From NCBI GenBank assembly GCA_021820825.1, contig JAKADD010000129.1, forward strand, positions 1 through 7,057: 7,057 nucleotides of DNA. Direction: 5' to 3'. This DNA is from Bacillota bacterium. Its GTDB lineage: Bacteria; Bacillota; Bacilli; Alicyclobacillales; SLC66. Positions 1-6,205 of this stretch are shown one piece after another; within the stretch, counting starts at the first letter, position 1, and each line of letters starts with the position of its first letter. Both the position numbers and the translations under genes were made by a program. Below the pieces are notes generated by a model, which searched no databases, was not told where the DNA came from, and saw only the letters and a list, made by a program, of their open reading frames with translations.

Positions 1-778
1 TGTGCAGAACAACCCGTTCCGGGGAACGCGAGATCAGAGCGCTGATCAAAACGTCCTGCGGTTGCAAATCATGATCGACCGCCAAGCCTGCGATCTGTTC
101 AACATTTGTGAGATCCAGCGGTGTAAATTGATCGTCGAGTCCCCGCACCGCGGCGCCGACAATCAGAACGTGCACCGTTCCTGCGGTGATGGGAGAGGTT
201 TCAAGGAAGTAGCGCAGCAGTCCGACAAATTCATCATACTCCTTGCCAGCCAGATACTCGTCAACGAGATTGTCAATCCACTCCTGAAGCTGCCGCAGAT
301 AATCGGTAAAACGAAAGCGCATTAGCCCATCCAGATTGATCTCCGCGTCAGGCGCGCAAAGGATGTTCCGCAATTCGCAAACCAGAGACTCGCCGGGAAA
401 TGTAATTTTCGGCTTCGCAGCGCCTGGGATCGACGCGGCAAAAGCAACTTTATACGCTTTGACTGCCAGACCGTCAACCTCGTCCACATTCAGATACGAG
501 TGCGCACAGGCAAGACGCGCCTTGATGTAGCGAAACTGCCAGCGGCCGCGCACATACCGCGCCAGTGCCTCAGCCAGCAAGCGCTCAGGATGATCATCTA
601 AAGATCCAGTCTCATGCGACAAGCCATCAATGGCCACATCGATAAAGGAGGGCGCTTCTGGGTCGTCCACCTGCATAAAGAGGAGAAACCCCCGTCCTGC
701 AAGCGGCGCCGCCAGTTGCTGAAACCACTGAAGCAAATCCCGCAAGTCATCCCGGGAGATCATCCGCAGTCGCTGCAC
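1..778 (-). CDS. ytxC: Putative sporulation protein YtxC (3' end cut by the window edge)
   Basis: An open frame on the minus strand that runs off the left edge; 259 codons are visible. I recognise the YtxC family from the C-terminal half. There is an FRFTDYLRQL stretch (about 155-164), then a helical VDEYLAGKEYDEFVGLLRYF stretch (172-191), a VHVLIVG strand (202-208), and a DVLISALISRSPERVVLH end (242-259). In Bacillus YtxC proteins this order sits close to the C-terminus, so perhaps 20-40 residues are missing. The family is linked to sporulation, but its biochemical role is unknown; I see no catalytic motif or signal peptide. I chose the GTG at 776-778 because AGGAAGGGG (787-795) lies 8 nt upstream. 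The frame stays open back to a stop at 905-907, and residues such as VYCHYEV just upstream look coding-like, so a rare upstream start is possible. An in-frame ATG at 761-763 has no good ribosome site. Confidence 0.8.
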   Translation of the reverse strand, partial: MQRLRMISRDDLRDLLQWFQQLAAPLAGRGFLLFMQVDDPEAPSFIDVAIDGLSHETGSLDDHPERLLAEALARYVRGRWQFRYIKARLACAHSYLNVDEVDGLAVKAYKVAFAASIPGAAKPKITFPGESLVCELRNILCAPDAEINLDGLMRFRFTDYLRQLQEWIDNLVDEYLAGKEYDEFVGLLRYFLETSPITAGTVHVLIVGAAVRGLDDQFTPLDLTNVEQIAGLAVDHDLQPQDVLISALISRSPERVVLH

Positions 779-817
779 ACCGCCATCCCCTTCCTCACTG
801 CCTGCTACTTCATAATG

Positions 818-849
818 ACAGTATACGGAGGACGCCAGAGGCCTATACA
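818..849 (-). promoter_or_regulatory. Weak candidate promoter upstream of ytxC
   Basis: On the minus strand a TATACT box (820-825) lies 18 nt downstream of TGTATA (844-849), about 42 nt before the proposed GTG start. TATACT matches 5 of 6 bases of the vegetative -10 consensus; the -35 match is only 3 of 6. Read as TATACTGT, the -10 region also resembles the sigma-E type CATACA-T box, which would suit a sporulation gene. The match is too poor to assign a sigma factor, and read-through from the hydrolase gene is equally possible. The 779-911 spacer has no convincing terminator hairpin. Confidence 0.18.
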
Positions 850-911
850 GCGTACACCTGGGGCATACTCGCGAGCAGTTCAGGGCTCTATACCAGTCAG
901 TGCATCATACG

Positions 912-1733
912 TCAGCGCACGCTTAAGCGCTCATTGAAGAACTGCAGTGTCCGAGCCAATGAATCCCGTGCTGCGCGAGCGTTGTATGAGCGTCTGGAGT
1001 CATTGAAAAAGGCATGCTCAGCCCCTTCGTAAATCTCGTAGGCAAAGTCTTTCCCCGCGTTCCTCATGCTTTGCGCAAAAGCAGGCGCCGCATCCGAGAT
1101 GCGCCTGTCCAGACCTCCGTAAAAGCCGCGCACGCTTGCCTTGACGCCGTGGAGCAGCGAAGCGTCAGGCGCACTGCCATAATAGACGACGGCTGCTTTC
1201 AGATCTGCATCGCGACAGGCGAGCTGCGCGGAAAGCGCGCCTCCCATACAGTATCCGACCGAGCCTGTCGGCTGTCCCTTGGAGGGACCATAGTCGGCGC
1301 GCAAAAATACAGCCGTCTCCATCAACTGTTGTATGTAATTGTCCATCTGCAGCCCACCGAACAGAGTCGCCAGGGTTTCGCCCACCTTTTCGCGCTGGTT
1401 CGATTCAAGTTTAGCCAGTTCTGCGTCCCGCAACTCAGGGTTTCCCCAAGTTCCAGGCGCCAGTGTGTCCAGAAAGCGTTTTGCTTCCTCTACCCGTTCT
1501 GCCAGCAACATTTCCGGTCTACTGCCGTCCTGCGCATAAAGATCGGGCGCCATAGCCACATACCCTGCCTGCGCAAAACGCCGTGTCACATCCTGAATGT
1601 GGCGGTCAACTCCCCAGATCTCCTGGATAACAATAATGGCCGGCAAAGGCTCCGTCGCCCGTTCCGGCCGTACCACATACGCCGTGTATGTGTCATGGCG
1701 TCCGTAGCGAATCCACTCTTCTCTGAAACTCAT
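912..1733 (-). CDS. Dienelactone hydrolase-family alpha/beta hydrolase
   Basis: A 273-residue cytoplasmic alpha/beta hydrolase of the dienelactone hydrolase (DLH, carboxymethylenebutenolidase) family; no signal peptide. The family signature is complete: QEIWG with Glu38, the nucleophile elbow GYCMGG with Cys162, Asp209 in GGLDRR, and His240 in GAEHAFF. In characterised DLHs the Cys-Asp-His triad hydrolyses the lactone ring and the Glu activates the Cys. Many members of this broad family are not aromatic-degradation enzymes, and no chlorocatechol or catechol genes are nearby, so the substrate is unknown. At 273 residues it is longer than the roughly 235 of classic DLH. The extra length lies in a charged, helix-prone region at about 85-140. 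The ATG at 1731-1733 has GGAGGG (1741-1746) 7 nt upstream, inside the last codons of the preceding gene, and overlaps that gene's TGA as ATGA. The two genes are therefore likely translationally coupled. Confidence 0.93.
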   Translation of the reverse strand: MSFREEWIRYGRHDTYTAYVVRPERATEPLPAIIVIQEIWGVDRHIQDVTRRFAQAGYVAMAPDLYAQDGSRPEMLLAERVEEAKRFLDTLAPGTWGNPELRDAELAKLESNQREKVGETLATLFGGLQMDNYIQQLMETAVFLRADYGPSKGQPTGSVGYCMGGALSAQLACRDADLKAAVVYYGSAPDASLLHGVKASVRGFYGGLDRRISDAAPAFAQSMRNAGKDFAYEIYEGAEHAFFNDSRRSYNARAARDSLARTLQFFNERLSVR

Positions 1734-3145
1734 CGTCGATCCCTCCGTTGGTTACTGTTAAGCGCCGGCAAATAGTCGGCAATGGCCACCGACTGCTGAT
1801 GCTCAATTGGCGGCGCGGTTGAATTTCCCTGCCACAATGCGGGACCCGCCACGAAGTGGGGCGTACCCTTGCCATCTGCGGAAATCCACATGACATTTCC
1901 ATTCTGTATGTAGACAATACGGCGCCCGGTGGCATCATAGACAGGCATCGAAACGTCTGCACCAGCAGCGCTGATGGTATGGAAATTTGCGGAATCCAGA
2001 TTGTAGACAGCCAGTTGCAACTGCCCCTGCAGGCTGCGCACGCCATGCACCGGACGACTTCCTCCCGAACTGGCAGCGGTCACACAGACAATCTGAGTAG
2101 CCTGTGGATTGATCGCGGGCCACTGTTCCACCATACTGCCATTGCCGGGCAGCATGCTGAGGCTCCCTTTCTGAAATATGGCCAACCTGAGGTTTGCGCG
2201 CGTCGCGGGAAGACTCCCCGCGACCAGAACGAGGGCGCGAGACTGTCCGAACGGCTGAATCGCCCTCTGCAAAACGGGCGTCTCAGCCACGGTGGCGCCA
2301 TGTCCGCCCAGTGTCACGACAGAGAGCATGGACCGGGAAACACTCGCTGCGCCGGGAGCGTGCGCGGGGGCAGGCCAGTAAAACAGCGACTGGCCGTCTG
2401 CCGAAAAGGGGCCGAGCACCAGCCCATTCGGCGGGGCGACAACCACCAACGGGCGCATAGATTGCGCACCCTTGCTCCAGAGGCCGATTTCGTCATAGGA
2501 CCCGCTGATTCCCTGCGTATGTTCTCTGATCAGGAACGCCGCGGTATGACCTTGCGGTGTAAATTCAATCGCTTGAATGGTCGCTTTCCCGGTGAAACGC
2601 AGCGGCAGATTGTGGGGCGATCCAAGCGGACGCAAACTGTACAGGTGGTGAATTCCGTACAGGAACGTGCTGCCCCCCGGCATCCACGTTCCCGCAGGAA
2701 TCCGCCCGCCCGCCGCAACCTCCCGCCGCTGTTCCCCATTCGCCGATATCAGCCAGAGCGTGCGCTGCAACCCCGTCGCGCCGGAAGCGATCCGTTCGAG
2801 CGCAAGCCAACGTCCATCTGGAGAAAACTTCGCCCACAGCACATGGTCGGCGATAAAATGAAAGGAGGCCAAATCCGATTTTCGGCCACGGTTCAAAATG
2901 GTGTACAGGTTTCCGCCGTCTGGACTGTGCGCATTGAACAAAAGCGCGATGTCCCCCATACCGACAAAATTGAAAACATTAAAGCCAGGCGATTGACGCA
3001 CTCCCGCACGCTGCGCTGCGTCAATCACCTTGGCCTTTGGACTTACATTCTTGTGATTGCTATTCTCCGGAGGTACATATAGAAGGTAGATCGCCGCCAG
3101 GACGACAAAAATCCTGGCAAACGCGACGACGCGTTTCTTCCCCAT
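1730..3145 (-). CDS. Uncharacterised exported or membrane-anchored TolB/PD40-like beta-propeller protein
   Basis: A 471-residue protein with no family I can name. Residues 1-6 are basic (MGKKRV) and are followed by a hydrophobic segment at about 7-24 (AFARIFVVLAAIYLLYV), which is a signal anchor or signal peptide. There is no lipobox cysteine, so it is not a lipoprotein. The remainder should lie outside the membrane. It contains degenerate PD40/TolB-type blade motifs, of the form 'FSPDG..LA': FSPDGRWLALE (107-117), WMPGGSTFLYG (154-164), FTPQGHTAAFL (195-205), FSADGQSLFYW (247-257), INPQATQIVCV (345-355) and YDATGRRIVYI (403-413). This suggests a six-blade or similar propeller used for binding rather than catalysis; no catalytic motif is visible. 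The ATG at 3143-3145 has GGTGGGG (3151-3157) 5 nt upstream. A 120-nt spacer with a probable terminator separates it from the malic enzyme, so it may begin a new transcript. Its 3' end overlaps the hydrolase gene by 4 nt. Confidence 0.85.
   Translation of the reverse strand: MGKKRVVAFARIFVVLAAIYLLYVPPENSNHKNVSPKAKVIDAAQRAGVRQSPGFNVFNFVGMGDIALLFNAHSPDGGNLYTILNRGRKSDLASFHFIADHVLWAKFSPDGRWLALERIASGATGLQRTLWLISANGEQRREVAAGGRIPAGTWMPGGSTFLYGIHHLYSLRPLGSPHNLPLRFTGKATIQAIEFTPQGHTAAFLIREHTQGISGSYDEIGLWSKGAQSMRPLVVVAPPNGLVLGPFSADGQSLFYWPAPAHAPGAASVSRSMLSVVTLGGHGATVAETPVLQRAIQPFGQSRALVLVAGSLPATRANLRLAIFQKGSLSMLPGNGSMVEQWPAINPQATQIVCVTAASSGGSRPVHGVRSLQGQLQLAVYNLDSANFHTISAAGADVSMPVYDATGRRIVYIQNGNVMWISADGKGTPHFVAGPALWQGNSTAPPIEHQQSVAIADYLPALNSNQRRDRR
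1741..1746 (-). promoter_or_regulatory. Ribosome binding site of the hydrolase, nested in the propeller gene
   Basis: GGAGGG on the minus strand, 7 nt before the hydrolase ATG. It sits within the Arg-Arg-Asp codons at the end of the propeller gene, which stops 1 nt into the hydrolase start codon (ATGA). This arrangement is typical of translational coupling. Confidence 0.8.
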
Positions 3146-3223
3146 CTAATCCCCACCATCTGGCAGCGTGAAGACGCCTGCCGAGTCCGTCTCGATCTCG
3201 ACAACAGTCTACCACACCAGGTC

Positions 3224-3259
3224 AAAATGCGACACGAAACTGTTTCGCTTGCAGTCGCA
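3224..3259 (-). terminator. Probable intrinsic terminator with a bulged stem, after the malic enzyme gene
   Basis: On the minus strand, 6 nt after the malic enzyme TGA, the arm TGCGAC (3254-3259) pairs perfectly with GTCGCA (3228-3233). An inner arm GCGAAA (3243-3248) pairs with TTTCGT (3234-3239), with one G-U pair, around a CAG loop. The left arm carries a 5-nt bulge, TGCAA (3249-3253). TTTT (3224-3227) follows directly. The two 6-bp helices stack to about 12 bp. The short T-tract and the bulge make it weaker than a textbook terminator, so partial read-through into the propeller gene is possible. The hairpin does not work as a terminator for the plus strand, because no T-run follows it there. 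Confidence 0.5.
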
Positions 3260-3265
3260 GATCTG

Positions 3266-4696
3266 TCACTGCGAGAAAGAAGTGTCATGAAGCTCTCTGC
3301 GCGCAACCCCGGAAGCGACGGCCGCATCGACCACCGCCTTGCTGACCGCCCTGCCTACACGTTTGTTGAATACGCTCGGCACAATATATTGCTCGTTCAA
3401 TTCATCCTCCGTCACAATATCCGCGATCGCCCTGGCTGCCGCGAGCTTCATCTCTTCGTTGATGGTTGCTGCCCGACAATCGAGCGCGCCGCGAAAGATG
3501 CCTGGAAAGCAGAGCACATTGTTGATCTGATTCGGATAGTCCGATCGTCCTGTGGCCATCACGCGGACATAGGGTTCCGCTTCTTCGGGATCGATTTCCG
3601 GCAGCGGGTTTGCCATGGCAAACACAATGGGATCGTGAGCCATGCTTTTGATATGGTCTATCGTGAGCACTCCCGGCCCCGACAGTCCGATAAACACGTC
3701 TGCGCCTGCAAGCGCGTCCTGCAAAGACCCCTCTACGTTCTCCGGATTGGTGTGATGGGCGTACCACTGCCACATTGGGTTGCTGAAGTCAGTTCCGCGC
3801 GTCAGCACACCAGAGCGGTCAACCCCGATCACATTGCGCACGCCCGCCGCGAGCAACATCTTGGTGCACGCAACTCCCGCCGCCCCAATTCCCGTGACCA
3901 CAACCCGCAGGCTGGGGAGCGTCTTTCCCACGAGTTTCGCAGCGTTCAGAAGCCCAGCCAAAAGTACCACCGCGGTGCCGTGCTGGTCATCGTGAAACAC
4001 GGGAATATCCAGTTCTGCGCGGAGACGGTCCTCGATTTCAAAACAGCGCGGAGACGAGATGTCTTCAAGGTTGATGCCTCCGAACCCGGGCGCAATGGCC
4101 TTCACTATGCTCACAATTTCATCCGTGTTCTTTGTATCGAGGCAGATCGGAAACGCGTCAACATCGGCAAACTGTTTGAACAGCATAGACTTTCCTTCCA
4201 TCACAGGCAGCGCAGCTTTGGGGCCGATATCTCCGAGTCCCAACACGGCGGTTCCGTCTGTCACGATGGCCACAGTGTTGCGCTTGATGGTTAGCTGAAA
4301 CGCCTTGGAGGGATCCTCCTGGATGGCTGTACAGACACGGGCGACATCTGGTGTGTATACCCGTGAAAGGTCATCCCTGTTTTTCACTGGCGACTTGGGA
4401 TGGATCGAAATTTTGCCGCCCAGATGCAGCAGAAATGTGCGATCGGACACATTCGCCACATTGACGCCTGGGAGCGCCTGCAACGCCTGCACGATCATCT
4501 GACCGTGCGCGTGGTCGAATGCCTGCACTGTGACGTCCCGGACCGCCGTCGCTTTGGTGACGTGAATCACGTCGACTGCAACGATATCGCCGCCAGCCTC
4601 GCCGATTGTTTTGGTCAGTTTTCCAAATGTGGCAATCGAATTTTCCAGTTCCAAACGCAGAATCAGATTTGTGCCCGCATGATGCTGCACTGTCAA
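3266..4696 (-). CDS. NAD-type malic enzyme with N-terminal ACT domain
   Basis: Oxidative decarboxylation of malate to pyruvate and CO2 with reduction of NAD(P), in the cytoplasm. With the chosen start it is 476 residues. Residues about 8-90 form an ACT domain (EAGGDIVAVDV to SDRTFLLHLGG), a small-molecule sensing module found at the N-terminus of a subset of bacterial malic enzymes. The catalytic part follows: VYTPDVA with Tyr114, LPVMEGK with Lys169 (the likely catalytic pair), metal ligands in LEDISSP (Glu211, Asp212) and FHDDQHGTA (Asp236, Asp237), a Rossmann motif TGIGAAG (268-274), and the late signatures MANPLPEIDP and DYPNQINNVLCFPG. An Asp after the second strand (GVDRSG) fits NAD use but does not prove it. 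I chose the TTG at 4694-4696 because GGGGAGGG (4704-4711) lies 7 nt upstream and the protein then begins close to the ACT domain, as in relatives. The ATG at 4729 has no clear ribosome site. It sits about 95 nt after pdhD with no terminator between, so it is probably in the pdh operon. Confidence 0.95.
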   Translation of the reverse strand: MTVQHHAGTNLILRLELENSIATFGKLTKTIGEAGGDIVAVDVIHVTKATAVRDVTVQAFDHAHGQMIVQALQALPGVNVANVSDRTFLLHLGGKISIHPKSPVKNRDDLSRVYTPDVARVCTAIQEDPSKAFQLTIKRNTVAIVTDGTAVLGLGDIGPKAALPVMEGKSMLFKQFADVDAFPICLDTKNTDEIVSIVKAIAPGFGGINLEDISSPRCFEIEDRLRAELDIPVFHDDQHGTAVVLLAGLLNAAKLVGKTLPSLRVVVTGIGAAGVACTKMLLAAGVRNVIGVDRSGVLTRGTDFSNPMWQWYAHHTNPENVEGSLQDALAGADVFIGLSGPGVLTIDHIKSMAHDPIVFAMANPLPEIDPEEAEPYVRVMATGRSDYPNQINNVLCFPGIFRGALDCRAATINEEMKLAAARAIADIVTEDELNEQYIVPSVFNKRVGRAVSKAVVDAAVASGVARRELHDTSFSQ

Positions 4697-4703
4697 CCAG
4701 AAG

Positions 4704-4711
4704 CCCTCCCC
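4704..4711 (-). promoter_or_regulatory. Ribosome binding site deciding a TTG start for the malic enzyme
   Basis: GGGGAGGG on the minus strand, 7 nt before TTG (4694-4696). It is by far the best Shine-Dalgarno match near the 5' end of the gene. The upstream in-frame ATG (4727-4729) is preceded only by an A-rich stretch without a GGAGG core. Translation from the TTG drops 11 residues that have no counterpart in what I know of ACT-malic enzymes. Confidence 0.65.
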
Positions 4712-4791
4712 TACGACAAAAACCCGCATTTGCGTTTCCCATTTCTCGCTCGACGTTCCGGGCGACTCTCATAGTTCCGTCTTTGCGACCG

Positions 4792-6201
4792 CTATTTTAC
4801 AAGCACATGGACAGGCGTGCCCAGAGCCACTTCCGCCGCTTCCATGACCATCTCTCCCAGTGTGGGGTGGGCGTGAATCGTGAGCGCAATGTCTTCCAGC
4901 GTTGCGCTCATTTCAATGGCGAGCGCGAGTTCCGCAATCAGGTTGGACGCTTCCATGCCAACCACCTGCGCACCAACGAGCAGTCCTGATTCTTTGGCGG
5001 CCAAAAGCCTTACAAAACCGGCGTCTGCGTTCAGTGCGACGGCGCGGCCATTCGCCGCATAGGGAAAGCGGCCAACCGCCACCTCACCGTATTCTTTGCG
5101 AGCCTCGTCCTCCGTCAATCCGACGACGGCGATCTCAGGATCCGAGAATACAACCGCCGGAACGCAGCGGTAGTCAACCACGCTGCTCTGTCCTGCGATT
5201 GCTTCCGCCGCAACCTTTCCTTCGTACGATGCCTTGTGCGCAAGAGCAGGGCCTGCCACGATGTCGCCGATTGCATAAATTCCCTGCACGTTCGTACGAC
5301 ACTGCTCATCAACCTCGATCAGACCCTTTTCTCCCATCTTCACACCGATGGTGTCCAGTCCCAACTCTTCTGTGTTGGGCAGTCTTCCGACCGTGACCAG
5401 AATATAATCGGCGCTCACCGATCGCTCCTCGTCATTCACTGTAAACGTCAGCGTGACGTCGTTTTTGCTCTCTTTTACGGCCTTTGCCAGCGCGCCCGTA
5501 TGGACATCGACCTTGTGCTGCTTCAGCGCGCGACTGACCAGACGCGAGAGCTGCGCGTCAAACGTGGGAAGGATCGAATCGGTTCCCTCGACAATCGTCA
5601 CTTTGGCGCCAAATCTGGCAAACGCCTGTCCGAGTTCCATTCCTATGTACCCGCCGCCGATTACGATCAGACTGGCTGGCACCTCGTCCAGGGCCAATGC
5701 TTCAGTAGACGACAGCACGCGCTTGCCAAATGGAACCGATTTCAGTTCTACTGGCCGCGAACCTGTCGCAATGATGCAGTGTTCAAATCGGTAGTTGTGG
5801 CCTTCCACCTCGGTCATAACCCGTACTTCATTCACCTTGTTAAAAAATACTTCGCCCCGGATCACGGTCACTTTGTTGCCCTTCAGCAGGGTTTTCACCC
5901 CGCCTGTCATCTTGTCCACGACACTCTGTTTCCAGGCCTGAACCTTTGGAAAGTCGAGCTTGGCGGTCGTTTCGACGCCGGGAAACGCCTGCTCCTTGGC
6001 CGCACCGTACTGATGGGCGGCTGAGATGAGCGCCTTGGAAGGAATGCAGCCGCGATTCAGGCAGACTCCTCCCAGTTCATCCTTGTCAATCAGAGTAACC
6101 TGTTTACCCAGTTGCGCCGCGCGAATCGCCGCAACGTACCCACCTGGACCGCCGCCGATGACGATGACTTCCGCCTCTTCTGTAAGTTCTCCGACAACCA
6201 C
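4792..6201 (-). CDS. pdhD: Dihydrolipoyl dehydrogenase, E3 of the pyruvate dehydrogenase complex
   Basis: A flavoprotein that reoxidises the dihydrolipoyl arm of E2 and passes electrons to NAD. It is 469 residues, the usual length. The FAD-binding motif GGGPGG is at 16-21, the redox disulfide is Cys47-Cys52 in GGVCLNRGCIPSK, the NAD-binding IGGGYIGMELG is at 181-191, the second FAD motif AIGD ends at Asp313, and the dimer-interface catalytic pair His445/Glu450 is in HAHPTLGE. It resembles Bacillus subtilis PdhD closely, including the start MVVG. That resemblance decides the start: GTG at 6199-6201, with GGAGG (6211-6215) 9 nt upstream. An in-frame ATG at 6240 would overlap pdhC by 35 nt and add 13 unrelated residues. 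It begins 4 nt after the pdhC stop, so the two are co-transcribed and probably co-translated. E3 can also serve 2-oxoglutarate or branched-chain complexes; its place after pdhC supports the PDH role. Confidence 0.97.
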   Translation of the reverse strand: MVVGELTEEAEVIVIGGGPGGYVAAIRAAQLGKQVTLIDKDELGGVCLNRGCIPSKALISAAHQYGAAKEQAFPGVETTAKLDFPKVQAWKQSVVDKMTGGVKTLLKGNKVTVIRGEVFFNKVNEVRVMTEVEGHNYRFEHCIIATGSRPVELKSVPFGKRVLSSTEALALDEVPASLIVIGGGYIGMELGQAFARFGAKVTIVEGTDSILPTFDAQLSRLVSRALKQHKVDVHTGALAKAVKESKNDVTLTFTVNDEERSVSADYILVTVGRLPNTEELGLDTIGVKMGEKGLIEVDEQCRTNVQGIYAIGDIVAGPALAHKASYEGKVAAEAIAGQSSVVDYRCVPAVVFSDPEIAVVGLTEDEARKEYGEVAVGRFPYAANGRAVALNADAGFVRLLAAKESGLLVGAQVVGMEASNLIAELALAIEMSATLEDIALTIHAHPTLGEMVMEAAEVALGTPVHVLVK

Positions 6202-6205
6202 AGAC

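Noticed and set aside
2..937. Three short plus-strand open frames in the left part
   Set aside because: They lie opposite the ytxC frame and its spacer; their products look like low-complexity antisense translations.
1014..1775. Long plus-strand open frame opposite the hydrolase
   Set aside because: It is antisense to a gene with complete catalytic motifs, and its Arg/Cys/His-rich protein has no recognisable domain.
1856..3082. Plus-strand open frame of 408 codons opposite the propeller gene
   Set aside because: An antisense shadow: very rich in Arg, His and Pro with no motif, while the minus frame has a signal anchor, repeated blade motifs and a ribosome site.
3206..3225. TTGACC and TAGACT as a promoter for the propeller gene
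   Set aside because: The two boxes are only 8 nt apart. TG-G-TAGACT could be an extended -10, but no -35 lies at the right distance.
3240..3265. CcpA (cre) operator near TGCAAGCGAAACAG
   Set aside because: Too few consensus positions match, and the same bases are better explained by the terminator hairpin.
3227..4294. Plus-strand open frame of 355 codons opposite the malic enzyme
   Set aside because: An antisense shadow of a highly conserved enzyme; its composition is Arg/His-rich and no domain is seen.
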